A DNA stretch of 64,000 nucleotides from CAXBNB01 sp040151475 (GTDB lineage: Bacteria > Bacteroidota > Bacteroidia > Cytophagales > Cyclobacteriaceae): the NCBI RefSeq assembly GCF_040151475.1, contig NZ_JBDKWG010000142.1, positions 1-64,000 on the forward strand, read 5' to 3'. Below are positions 26,180-34,069 of this stretch, piece by piece. A model generated the notes under the pieces. It had not been told where the DNA came from, did no database searches, and saw nothing but the letters and a program-made list of their open reading frames with translations. Numbering within the stretch: the first letter of the stretch is position 1; each line of letters opens with the position of its first letter. Position numbers and translations under genes: made by a program.

Positions 26180-26216
26180 GTCGTCCTAAAATAGGTTGAC
26201 GGTTTTAAGATAAATT

Positions 26217-26247
26217 AAAAAGGAGCTGCAAAACAGCTCCTTTTTTT
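26217..26247. terminator. Bidirectional intrinsic terminator
   Basis: AAAAAGGAGCTG (26217-26228) and CAGCTCC (26234-26240) flank a CAAAA loop and run into TTTTTTT. It lies between the convergent DUF3078 copy 2 and pirin genes, and its T-run touches the pirin stop codon. A-tracts on one side and T-tracts on the other suit both strands. Confidence 0.85.
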
Positions 26248-27001
26248 ATGCAATCCCCTGAGATTGTGCATAAGTCCGATATGAAACTTCATTGTTAATT
26301 TTAACAACGAAAACCACTACATCTTTTTGAGCTTCAAATGAGATTTCATCGGCATCCTTTGATATCAAATAGTCGTCTGATAAAGCTGGCTGCCCTCCAA
26401 CTTGTAATTCACCTGAAACCACATAAAGTCCATAAGTGGAATCTTTTGCAGTAGGAATGCTAAAATTTCCAACCCCCATTCTATATTCAGCAATTTCAAC
26501 TCCTTCACTATCAAGATTAAGAGGGGAATTTTCTCCAACAACCACCTTTTTGGTCAGTCCATTCTCTGTTACTACTGGAAAGCTATCAGCAGGTACATCA
26601 GTGTAATTAGCAGGTATTTTCAATGAGTTACTAAGGTTTGGGTCAAACCAAATTTGGAAAATATGTGCTCCCGGTAATAATTTTTCGGCATGGGTAATTC
26701 CATTTCCGGATTTGATCAACTGAGCATCTCCTTTTGAAAGATTTTTCCAAGCCGCCATTTTATTATCATAATGAGAAATAGTACCATCAATTACATAAGA
26801 CATAATCTCGAAACCCTGGTGGGGGTGCTCTCCAATCAAACCACCTGTATCAGACCAGGCATGCGCCCAGTAAAACAAATTAGATACTGGCTTAGTAACT
26901 CCACCTTCATGTGGAAACCCTAACGGCTTATTTTCTAAAATTCTACCAAAATCAAAAGCTCCTTTGGCCTGATCTTGTTTTTTTATAATTTGTACTGACA
27001 T
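26246..27001 (-). CDS. Pirin-family protein
   Basis: The 251-residue bicupin protein carries the pirin metal site in GEHPHQGFEIMSYVIDG (His residues) and SGNGITHAEKLLPGAH (His and Glu), with a second cupin in the C-terminal half (YGLYVVSGELQVGGQPAL). Pirins bind iron; some are quercetinases and others transcriptional cofactors, so the function here is open. It is divergent from the fatty acid hydroxylase-family gene across 219 bp that contain two perfect palindromes. Confidence 0.9.
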   Translation of the reverse strand: MSVQIIKKQDQAKGAFDFGRILENKPLGFPHEGGVTKPVSNLFYWAHAWSDTGGLIGEHPHQGFEIMSYVIDGTISHYDNKMAAWKNLSKGDAQLIKSGNGITHAEKLLPGAHIFQIWFDPNLSNSLKIPANYTDVPADSFPVVTENGLTKKVVVGENSPLNLDSEGVEIAEYRMGVGNFSIPTAKDSTYGLYVVSGELQVGGQPALSDDYLISKDADEISFEAQKDVVVFVVKINNEVSYRTYAQSQGIA

Positions 27002-27096
27002 TGTTTTAGTAATTAAAATTTAAAGATAAAAGAAAGCCGGTCGAGAACTAATTCTGTCACCCTGCTTTTCTTGTTTGGTAATGTATCATACGAACG

Positions 27097-27112
27097 AAAC
27101 ATTTAAATGTTT
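27097..27112. promoter_or_regulatory. Perfect 16-bp palindrome in the divergent region
   Basis: AAACATTTAAATGTTT is a perfect palindrome, 96 bp from the pirin start and 109 bp from the fatty acid hydroxylase-family start. It is a candidate operator for one or both genes. Confidence 0.35.
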
Positions 27113-27121
27113 TTACATTAT

Positions 27122-27133
27122 TTGTAATTACAA
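27122..27133. promoter_or_regulatory. Perfect 12-bp palindrome in the divergent region
   Basis: TTGTAATTACAA is a second perfect palindrome, 9 bp after the 16-bp one and between the same two divergent genes. The centre-to-centre distance is about two helical turns. Confidence 0.3.
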
Positions 27134-27220
27134 TTATAATACTGGATATTTAATATTAAGATTTCAGACTTCAGAACCAATTGTATTATAATTGCATACC
27201 TATCAACCAATTGAATTCCA

Positions 27221-28135
27221 ATGAATCCAACTTACTTAGGAATTACCAACCCACTAGTCTATGCACTGCCGGTTTTCATAGCTCTTATTGCCATTGAATT
27301 ATACTTAAGCATAAAACATGAACGCCATTTATACGAATGGAAGGACTTGGGGGCAAGTGTATCTGTAGGAGCCGGTGCAAGTATCATTGCCATACTCACC
27401 AAAGCCGCATCCATAGGAATGTTCTTTTTCTTTTTTGAACTGTTCAAGCCTTTGCGGGTTTCATGGTTTGGATATGAGGATTTTGGGTGGGCTTGGTATG
27501 TCTGGCTAATTTGTCAGTTTGCAGATGACTTTTCCTACTATTGGTACCACAGAATGAGCCATGAAGTAAGGGTGCTATGGGCCGCACATTTGGTACATCA
27601 TTCATCTGAAAATTTCAATCTGGGAAGCGGAATAAGAAATGGCTGGTTTACACTTTTTTATAAATCCTTTTTCTGGATCTGGATGGCAGTCATTGGTTTT
27701 CACCCTTTTATGATCGCTACATGCCTGGGTATTCAGGCCATCTACCAGTTTCACCTGCATACTAAATCCGTTCCTAATCTTGGCTTTTTAGAAAAGTTCA
27801 TGAACACACCTACCCAACATCAGGTTCATCATTCTAAAAACTATGAATATCTGGATAAAAACCACGGCGGCTTTTTAAACATATTTGATAGGATGTTTGG
27901 TACATTTTTAGACTTGGACAAAAACAATAAAGCAGACTTTGGGGTACTTAAGCCACCAAATTCGTTTAATCCATTGGTTATTGTAACGTATGAATATGCT
28001 AATATTTGGAAAGATGTGAAAGCAACCAAGTCAATTAAGGATAAGTTGATGTACATATTTGGCCCTCCCGGATGGAGCCCAAATGGAGACTCCATGACAG
28101 TAAAGCAAATTCAGGCTCAGATGAAAAACTCTTGA
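27221..28135 (+). CDS. Sterol desaturase/fatty acid hydroxylase family protein
   Basis: The 304-residue membrane di-iron protein has the histidine clusters of the superfamily: YYWYHRMSH (HX3H) at about 106-114, WAAHLVHHSSE (HX2HH), and late TPTQHQVHHSK with KNHGG. Four or so hydrophobic segments surround them. Members hydroxylate or desaturate lipids or alkylglycerols. The reaction here is not determined. The lipid-kinase gene follows 50 nt later on the same strand. Confidence 0.88.
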   Translation: MNPTYLGITNPLVYALPVFIALIAIELYLSIKHERHLYEWKDLGASVSVGAGASIIAILTKAASIGMFFFFFELFKPLRVSWFGYEDFGWAWYVWLICQFADDFSYYWYHRMSHEVRVLWAAHLVHHSSENFNLGSGIRNGWFTLFYKSFFWIWMAVIGFHPFMIATCLGIQAIYQFHLHTKSVPNLGFLEKFMNTPTQHQVHHSKNYEYLDKNHGGFLNIFDRMFGTFLDLDKNNKADFGVLKPPNSFNPLVIVTYEYANIWKDVKATKSIKDKLMYIFGPPGWSPNGDSMTVKQIQAQMKNS

Positions 28136-28185
28136 TTTTCCGTTTTGTTGATATCAAAATTCTATTAACACTAATTATCATTTGA

Positions 28186-29061
28186 ATGGCTGAAAGAAAA
28201 AAGATTTTATTCATTGTCAATCCTATTTCAGGAGTCAAAAAAAAAATCTCTATTGACGATCTGGTTAAAACTCACTTAGATCACAATCAGTATGTCTATA
28301 AAATTCATTTTACAACTTCCAGAGGAGATGCCATTGTTCAATCCAAAAAAGCTGTAGCTGACAACTATGATGTAGTAGTAGCAGTAGGTGGTGATGGCAC
28401 CATCAACGAGGTAGCACAGGGGCTTATCAATTCTAACGTAGCACTTGGCGTGATTCCTCGTGGTTCTGGCAATGGTTTTGCCAATTATTTCAAAATCCCT
28501 CATGATCCTATAAAAGCCATTGAGGTAATCAATAGACCAAATTCCAGTTTAATTGATACTGGTACATTCAACGACAAATTGTTTCTGAGTGTGGCAGGTT
28601 TGGGTTTTGATGCCAGAGTAAGTGCCGCTTTTGATGTGTTTGGCAGAAGGGGCTTATTATCTTACATATATATCTCCGCCAGAGAGTATTTCCGCTTCCA
28701 GGCCAAAAGTTATTCAATAGAACTGAATGATCTTACCATCAAAACCAGAGCGTTCCTTCTTACAGCGGCAAATTCATCTCAGTTCGGAAACAATGCTTTC
28801 ATTGCCCCAAATGCTAAAATTGATGATGGATTACTGGATTTCGTAATCATCAAACCCGCTAATATTTTCAATGCACTGATTATTTCCATCAGGATGTTCA
28901 ACGGCACCCTTCACAAATCAAAATACTGTGAAATATATAAGACAGACAAGATCAAAATAACCCATGAAGACAATGTAGCTCAAATAGATGGAGAACCTGT
29001 AACTATTCCCAGCCAAACGACCATCAGCTTGAAAAGTAAATCTCTATGGATGATTTCCTGA
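28186..29061 (+). CDS. Diacylglycerol kinase-family lipid kinase
   Basis: The 291-residue YegS/DagK-type enzyme has NPISGVKKK near the N-terminus, the nucleotide-binding VAVGGDGTINEVAQGL at about 65-80, GVIPRGSGNGFANYFKIP at about 88-105, and the C-terminal KITHEDNVAQIDGEPV. It phosphorylates diacylglycerol, sphingoid bases or a related lipid. It lies 50 nt after the lipid hydroxylase-family gene, which suggests a lipid-modification pair. Confidence 0.9.
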   Translation: MAERKKILFIVNPISGVKKKISIDDLVKTHLDHNQYVYKIHFTTSRGDAIVQSKKAVADNYDVVVAVGGDGTINEVAQGLINSNVALGVIPRGSGNGFANYFKIPHDPIKAIEVINRPNSSLIDTGTFNDKLFLSVAGLGFDARVSAAFDVFGRRGLLSYIYISAREYFRFQAKSYSIELNDLTIKTRAFLLTAANSSQFGNNAFIAPNAKIDDGLLDFVIIKPANIFNALIISIRMFNGTLHKSKYCEIYKTDKIKITHEDNVAQIDGEPVTIPSQTTISLKSKSLWMIS

Positions 29062-29115
29062 AAAAACTACTCTGAATTCAAGAGAAATAAATCACATCAA
29101 TTTGCCTGATTGCTA

Positions 29116-29123
29116 TATATTTG
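29116..29123 (+). promoter_or_regulatory. -7 box before the 29155 gene
   Basis: TATATTTG is an exact TANNTTTG match 31 nt before ATG 29155. It supports that start codon over a reading from 29110, which would begin upstream of the promoter box. Confidence 0.4.
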
Positions 29124-29154
29124 TTGGGAACAGCTTAACCGACTGTGCTGTAAT

Positions 29155-29850
29155 ATGAAGATTGACCTCAAAGAAATATGGAATTTTATTAACCTTGCAC
29201 CTTCTCCTGAACAGAAGGGCAAAAAGATGGAGTGGTCATACAAATTGATTGCAGGTGAAATCTCTATAGAGAACCTTACTTCTCAGGATATCCTTGACTT
29301 AAACGAAGATGAAAAATACGACACAGAATTACTGCCTTCTATCTTTACTTTTAGAGAAATCCTCTGGCAGCCAAACGTGTACACCCAGCCATCGTTGTGC
29401 CTTCCCCAACTAAATATACTCAAAGAGTTTTGCCTGGAATATATATCCGACAAAGGTGAAACTGAAACTTGTACCAGTCATATATACCGTCTATTATTAC
29501 AAGGGTTAAGCACATTTTGTCAAGAAGCTTTGGATCGAATTTCCCAGCATGAAGCAGAGGTAAGGATTTCGTCGATATTAGGCGATTTGCGCAAAAAGGC
29601 TTTTCCAATTGTTAAATTTTTTCTCTTTCATCCGATGAACAGACATGATTATCATGTAGATGCCTTAAACCGCCTAAACTATGCAGTGAAAATCATGTTG
29701 ACACAATACAACAACAAATATGACGATTTGGAAAATCCATACTGGATAGTAGAACAACGAGAGATAGTAAAAAAACCAGAATTGGACAACCGGAAGCCTT
29801 CCCCGGAAAAATCTCCAGAAGAATTTGCAACTGAATCCCCTTCCAAATAA
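29155..29850 (+). CDS. Uncharacterised soluble protein
   Basis: I do not recognise this 231-residue protein. It has no signal peptide or membrane segment. The N-terminus is acidic and helical (IDLKEIWNFINLAPSPEQKG), a central part is rich in Leu and Cys (LCLPQLNILKEFCLEYIS), and SILGDLRKKAFPIVKFFLFH is followed by HPMNRHDYHVDALNRL. The C-terminal ~30 residues are Pro/Glu/Ser-rich and probably disordered. It has its own promoter box and lies between the lipid kinase and the VTT protein. ATG 29155 was chosen for that reason. Function unknown. Confidence 0.65.
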   Translation: MKIDLKEIWNFINLAPSPEQKGKKMEWSYKLIAGEISIENLTSQDILDLNEDEKYDTELLPSIFTFREILWQPNVYTQPSLCLPQLNILKEFCLEYISDKGETETCTSHIYRLLLQGLSTFCQEALDRISQHEAEVRISSILGDLRKKAFPIVKFFLFHPMNRHDYHVDALNRLNYAVKIMLTQYNNKYDDLENPYWIVEQREIVKKPELDNRKPSPEKSPEEFATESPSK

Positions 29851-29983
29851 TAACGCTCTCTGTCTTTTAATACTTTTTTAAATAAAACAAAACCTAAGCA
29901 TATAATATGCAGTTCTATCATTCAAGTTATTGATATATTTTGCAGAAAAAAGAACCTGAACATACCCTTCACCAACACAATAT

Positions 29984-30568
29984 ATGAATAAGAAAGACCT
30001 TTTCAAAGCCAAGTATTTACTATCCAATCTTGGTAAAGGATTGCTATGGCTATTGGTCATTATTGGCATTTTCCTGGTTGTAAAAAAATATTACGGGAAC
30101 GTGTATCAAGATTTTATGGATGCAATTAGCAACCAGCCACTTCTTGTATTTCTGGTATTCACATGTTCTGAGGTACTTTTCGGAATCATCCCGCCTGAAC
30201 TTTTTATGATTTGGGCCATGAAAGCTAAAGAAGGTAGTCAAATAAGTTACATTTTAATAGTAGTAGCTCTGGCGGTTTTGTCTTATATAGCAGGAATAAT
30301 TGGGTATTACTTTGGACTCAGGTTTAGCAAATCCAATCTGTACATTAGTTTGAGAGATAAATTTGCTGCTCAGTTTGAAAAAAATGTAAAACGATTTGGT
30401 GGCTACATGATTGCTGTTGCTGCGCTCACACCCATTCCATACTCTGCGGTATGTATGCTCACAGGAGCAGCCCGGTTCAACTTCGGCAACTTTCTATTGC
30501 TCGGGATATTTCGACTTGCCCGTTTTCTGGTATATGGTTTTATCATGTGGCAGGTAAATAAAATTTAA
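29984..30568 (+). CDS. VTT-domain (DedA/SNARE-associated-like) membrane protein
   Basis: The 194-residue protein has about five membrane helices and the VTT-domain pattern: FTCSEVLFGIIPPELFMIWA near residues 55-75, IAGIIGYYFGLRF, and FGGYMIAVAALTPIPYSAVC with a proline-containing re-entrant helix. VTT proteins act as lipid scramblases or flippases or in membrane homeostasis. A lipid role fits the neighbouring lipid kinase and fabI, but is inference. Confidence 0.75.
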   Translation: MNKKDLFKAKYLLSNLGKGLLWLLVIIGIFLVVKKYYGNVYQDFMDAISNQPLLVFLVFTCSEVLFGIIPPELFMIWAMKAKEGSQISYILIVVALAVLSYIAGIIGYYFGLRFSKSNLYISLRDKFAAQFEKNVKRFGGYMIAVAALTPIPYSAVCMLTGAARFNFGNFLLLGIFRLARFLVYGFIMWQVNKI

Positions 30569-30677
30569 TTATTAGCAAAATCTCCAAAAGGCTTAACACC
30601 TGATAATTACAAATTGCGCATTGGAAATTGCCTTCACTTGGTTTTATTTGCAACTGAGAATATAAAAAAACTAAAAT

Positions 30678-31487
30678 ATGGCTTACAATTTATTAAAAGG
30701 AAAAAAGGGAATCATATTTGGTGCCTTAGATGAAAAATCAATTGCATGGAAGGTAGCCTTAAAAGCTAAAGAAGAAGGTGCAGAGTTTGTGCTATCAAAT
30801 GCTCCTATCGCATTGAGAATGGGTGCCATCAATGAACTGGCAGCAAAATGTGGGGCTGAAGTGATTCCCGCAGATGCCACTTCTATGGAAGACCTTGAAA
30901 ATCTTTTTTCTAAATCAACAGAAATATTAGGAGGCAAACTTGATTTTATACTTCACTCCATTGGCATGAGTCCCAACGTGAGAAAAGGAAAAGAGTATAA
31001 CGAGTTGAACTATGACTGGATGATGAAAGCCATTGATATTTCAGCTCTTTCTTTCCACAAAGTAATGGCAGTAGCAGAAAAGCAAGATGCTATGAATGAA
31101 TGGGGATCCATACTCGCTTTGTCTTATATCGCTGCTCAAAGAACCTTCCCTGATTATTCTGATATGGCACAGTCCAAAGCTGTTTTAGAATCTATTGCAA
31201 GAAGCTATGGTGAACGACTGGGTCGATTAAAAAATATTAGAGTAAACACCATTTCACAATCGCCAACGGTAACAACTGCCGGATCTGGTATCGGAGGGTT
31301 TGATGTATTTTTCGATTACGCAGATAAATTATCTCCGCTTGGAAATGCAAGTGCGGAATCATGTGCGGACTACTGTGTGGCAATGTTTTCGGATCTCACA
31401 AAAATGGTAACCATGCAAAATCTGATGCACGATGGTGGTTTTTCAACTTCTGGCATCACTCAAAAATTGATAGACAAGCTATCTTAA
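30678..31487 (+). CDS. fabI: Enoyl-[acyl-carrier-protein] reductase (NADH)
   Basis: The 269-residue SDR-fold reductase performs the last step of each fatty-acid elongation round. It has GIIFGALDEKSIAWKVA at the N-terminus (FabI-type G-x5-SIAW), HSIGMSPNVRKGKEYNELNY, and the catalytic Y-x6-K in DYSDMAQSKAVLE at about residues 158-170. ISQSPTVTTAGSGI and DYADKLSPLG, characteristic of the substrate loop, follow. A strong terminator lies 28 nt after the stop. Confidence 0.95.
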   Translation: MAYNLLKGKKGIIFGALDEKSIAWKVALKAKEEGAEFVLSNAPIALRMGAINELAAKCGAEVIPADATSMEDLENLFSKSTEILGGKLDFILHSIGMSPNVRKGKEYNELNYDWMMKAIDISALSFHKVMAVAEKQDAMNEWGSILALSYIAAQRTFPDYSDMAQSKAVLESIARSYGERLGRLKNIRVNTISQSPTVTTAGSGIGGFDVFFDYADKLSPLGNASAESCADYCVAMFSDLTKMVTMQNLMHDGGFSTSGITQKLIDKLS

Positions 31488-31514
31488 AATAAACCACAGG
31501 AATAAAAACATCAT

Positions 31515-31556
31515 TGCCATTCAAGTCTTATTCAGTATCTTGAATGGCATTTTTTT
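31515..31556 (+). terminator. Terminator after fabI, abutting the ispE start
   Basis: TGCCATTCAAG (31515-31525) and CTTGAATGGCA (31539-31549) form a perfect 11-bp stem with a 13-nt loop, followed by seven T. The T-run ends 3 nt before the ispE start codon at 31560, leaving no room for a separate promoter or leader between them. Confidence 0.85.
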
Positions 31557-31559
31557 ATA

Positions 31560-32375
31560 ATGATATCCTTCCCAAACGCTAAAATCAACCTTGGATTAAA
31601 CATTCTTTCAAAACGAGAGGACGGATACCATAATATTTCTTCCTGTTTCTACCCTGTCCCTTGGTGCGACATTCTGGAGATTATTCCATCAATCGACTTG
31701 AAATTCACTTCAAGTGGCATTGACATCCCAGGGGATAAATCAAATAATCTTTGCATTCAGGCTTACAACCTATTCAATAAGGATTTCAACATCCCTGGAG
31801 TACATATTCATTTGCATAAAATCATCCCGATTGGAGCAGGGCTAGGTGGAGGTTCGTCAGACTGTGCTTTTACATTGAAGATGCTAAACAATTTATTTCA
31901 ACTAAACTTATCCGATGACAGGCTGGAAAGCTATGCAGGTAAACTAGGTAGCGACTGTCCTTTTTTCATTAGGAATAAACCTACTTTGGTGTCAGGAACC
32001 GGTGATCAATTCAAACCGATTTCTTTAAATCTTTCCGGGAATACAATGGTATTGGTATATCCTAAAATTCACATCTCTACCCGGGAAGCTTATGCTGGCA
32101 TTAAACCGATGCTACCTAAGCAATCTATCACAGAAATTATAGACCTACCTATTTCCAAATGGAAATCATTGCTTACAAACGATTTTGAAAATTCGCTTTA
32201 TAAGACTCATCCTGACATTAAGAATATCAGGCAACTACTGTATGAACATGGAGCAGTATATGCTTCGATGACGGGTTCCGGTTCTACCGTTTTTGGAATA
32301 TTTACCAATAACGTGGCTGGAAATTTGCTTGACATTTTGTCCAAAAAATATATTGTATGGTCCAAACAATTGTAA
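31560..32375 (+). CDS. ispE: 4-diphosphocytidyl-2-C-methyl-D-erythritol kinase
   Basis: The 271-residue GHMP kinase of the non-mevalonate isoprenoid pathway phosphorylates CDP-ME. It begins SFPNAKINLGLNILSKREDG, the CDP-ME-binding start of the family, and has the GHMP ATP motif PIGAGLGGGSSD at about residue 90 and the C-terminal YASMTGSGSTVFGIF. ATG 31560 is the only start that keeps the conserved N-terminus. It begins just after the fabI terminator hairpin, so expression needs read-through or a start site inside that hairpin. Confidence 0.94.
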   Translation: MISFPNAKINLGLNILSKREDGYHNISSCFYPVPWCDILEIIPSIDLKFTSSGIDIPGDKSNNLCIQAYNLFNKDFNIPGVHIHLHKIIPIGAGLGGGSSDCAFTLKMLNNLFQLNLSDDRLESYAGKLGSDCPFFIRNKPTLVSGTGDQFKPISLNLSGNTMVLVYPKIHISTREAYAGIKPMLPKQSITEIIDLPISKWKSLLTNDFENSLYKTHPDIKNIRQLLYEHGAVYASMTGSGSTVFGIFTNNVAGNLLDILSKKYIVWSKQL

Positions 32376-32426
32376 GAACAGACTAATATTGAAATTTGTT
32401 TAATAATATTCAACTTTTATACTCCT

Positions 32427-33263
32427 ATGAAAAATCACCTAACACTACTTTTTATAATTACAATTGGGTTTTCCGCTGTTGCTCAACCCGTCCATTTAAT
32501 GACATATAATATCAGATATGCCAACGAAAACGATGGAGAAAATATATGGGACAACAGAAAGGACAAAATTGTTAAAATGATCAATTATTATGAACCAGGA
32601 ATTGTTGGCATTCAAGAGGGGCTTTTAAAGCAGGTAGAATACTTAGACAAATCTTTGAAAGATTTCAATTTTGTAGGCGTAGGCAGAGAAGATGGCAAGA
32701 AACAAGGTGAGTATGCTGCGATTTTCTACAATAAGAAGAAATATAAAGTTATGGAAAATACTACCTTCTGGCTTTCTGAAACTCCTGAAAAAGTTTCAGT
32801 TGGTTGGGATGCTGCACTTGAGCGTATATGCACTTATGCCCTTTTCAAAGACAAACAAACCGGAAAAACATTTTGGGTTTTCAATACTCACTTTGATCAC
32901 AGAGGAGATCAAGCCAGAGTAAACTCAGCTAAATTGATCTTGGAAATGATCAACAAAAAAACAGACCTCTCCAAACATCCTGTAGTACTCATGGGAGACC
33001 TGAACTTAACCCCCGAAAAAGAAGGCATTCAAACACTGAAAAGTCAACTAAGTGATTCCAAAATGATATCAGAAAAAGAACCTTATGGACCGATAGGTAC
33101 TAGCAATGGATTCGACACTTCAAGAATAATGACAGGAAGAATAGATTATATATTCGTCAAAAATCTCAAGGTGAAACAATACGCTCAGTTAAACGACCGA
33201 AGGGACAATAACCTCTACCCATCTGATCACATACCTGTCCTTATTGAGGCTTATGGATTTTAA
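32427..33263 (+). CDS. Secreted endonuclease/exonuclease/phosphatase family protein
   Basis: The 278-residue protein has a signal peptide (MKNHLTLLFIITIGFSAVAQ) and EEP-fold motifs: LMTYNIRYANENDGEN, GIVGIQEGLLKQVEYLD (metal-binding Glu), FNTHFDHRG, VLMGDLNLTPE (Asp/Asn) and the C-terminal YPSDHIPVLIE (catalytic His). Secreted bacteroidete members act on phosphodiesters or phosphate esters such as DNA or phospholipid headgroups; the substrate is unknown. It is followed by an 806-bp non-coding stretch. Confidence 0.88.
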   Translation: MKNHLTLLFIITIGFSAVAQPVHLMTYNIRYANENDGENIWDNRKDKIVKMINYYEPGIVGIQEGLLKQVEYLDKSLKDFNFVGVGREDGKKQGEYAAIFYNKKKYKVMENTTFWLSETPEKVSVGWDAALERICTYALFKDKQTGKTFWVFNTHFDHRGDQARVNSAKLILEMINKKTDLSKHPVVLMGDLNLTPEKEGIQTLKSQLSDSKMISEKEPYGPIGTSNGFDTSRIMTGRIDYIFVKNLKVKQYAQLNDRRDNNLYPSDHIPVLIEAYGF

Positions 33264-33321
33264 ACTGTATTTTTCACAAGTAAGTGTTTGATTTCTTTGG
33301 TTTGTAGCTTTTGTCTCAGAT

Positions 33322-33359
33322 ATAGTTTTGTATTTATATTTCATAAAATACAAAACTAT
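33322..33359. repeat. 14-bp perfect hairpin
   Basis: ATAGTTTTGTATTT (33322-33335) and AAATACAAAACTAT (33346-33359) form a perfect 14-bp stem with a 10-nt loop, 58 nt past the EEP gene. There is no T-run on either side, so it is not a typical terminator. Confidence 0.6.
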
Positions 33360-33406
33360 GATTAGTGTAATGAAAAATTAATCCGTGATTATTCAATAGG
33401 GATAAT

Positions 33407-33531
33407 TAGACATTATCACGGTTGATTGTGCATAGAGAGATTACAAGATTTTTTTCTCCAAAATTAGCAATGAATTGGCGGTTTTTTTAAAAGCAAAATT
33501 CTCCATAATAAATCAACCGTGATAATGTCTA
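33407..33531. mobile_element. MITE-like 125-bp element with perfect 21-bp inverted ends
   Basis: The segment GACATTATCACGGTTGATT at 33409-33427 is repeated as its exact reverse complement at 33511-33529. With the flanking TA on each side, the inverted repeats reach 21 bp and enclose 83 bp with no ORF. TA at both ends would fit a Tc1/mariner (IS630)-type TA target duplication. A further related CCGTGAT copy lies just outside, near 33393-33399. No transposase is present. The alternative is a strong cruciform or regulatory structure. Confidence 0.5.
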
Positions 33532-33671
33532 TTATTTAGTTCAAATTGTTTGAATAGGCTTAAAAATCACCAAAAGGTAACCTACCAATAGTATATTTTG
33601 ATAAGTCAGAGGCACTAAAAGAATGAAAATGGATTTTTCCACTCCACTAATCATAAGGCTATGATAAAAAG

Positions 33672-33769
33672 CCCGTCATCTCGAAAATATTTAAGCTAAC
33701 CTTAATTTGGTTAAATATTTATCCCTGCCTGGCAAGCCAGGGGAATCTCATCTCGTTTTCGAAATCGGG
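33672..33769. repeat. Nested palindromic intergenic repeat
   Basis: The outer arms CCCG...TCGAAAA (33672-33687) and TTTTCGA...CGGG (33756-33769) enclose an inner AATATTTAA/GGTTAAATATT hairpin (33686-33719) and a CCTGGC-AA-GCCAGG hairpin (about 33727-33741). This resembles dispersed palindromic intergenic repeats of Bacteroidota. Only one copy is in the window. Confidence 0.5.
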
Positions 33770-34069
33770 GACTACATAAACCAATAGGCATCTCAACTCA
33801 AACATCAGCAGTGATAAATTGTACAAATGTACCTTTTTACCTCTTACAATAAGGTTTTGAATTATCTCCATTTCCACATTGAATACCTCAAAAACTCAAT
33901 TTTCCTTTCCTAAACTGGTCTGAGAAACGTTATTTAATACCAAATTATAATCCATATGTATAAAAGAATTATCGAAATAATGAAGAAATATCTTTAATTG
34001 ATTATATTGTAAGACAGACCCTACTTTGAAGTTGATAATAACAAATTATTACCACTAAATAATACCGTT

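Larger units (their letters stand above)
33264..34069. other. 806-bp non-coding stretch rich in inverted repeats
   Basis: Between the EEP gene and the giant secreted-protein gene I see no protein gene. It holds a 14-bp hairpin, a MITE-like inverted-repeat element and a nested palindromic repeat, listed separately. The last ~250 bp before the giant gene show no obvious promoter match beyond TACTTTG near 34023-34029, which has one base too few for TANNTTTG. Confidence 0.5.
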
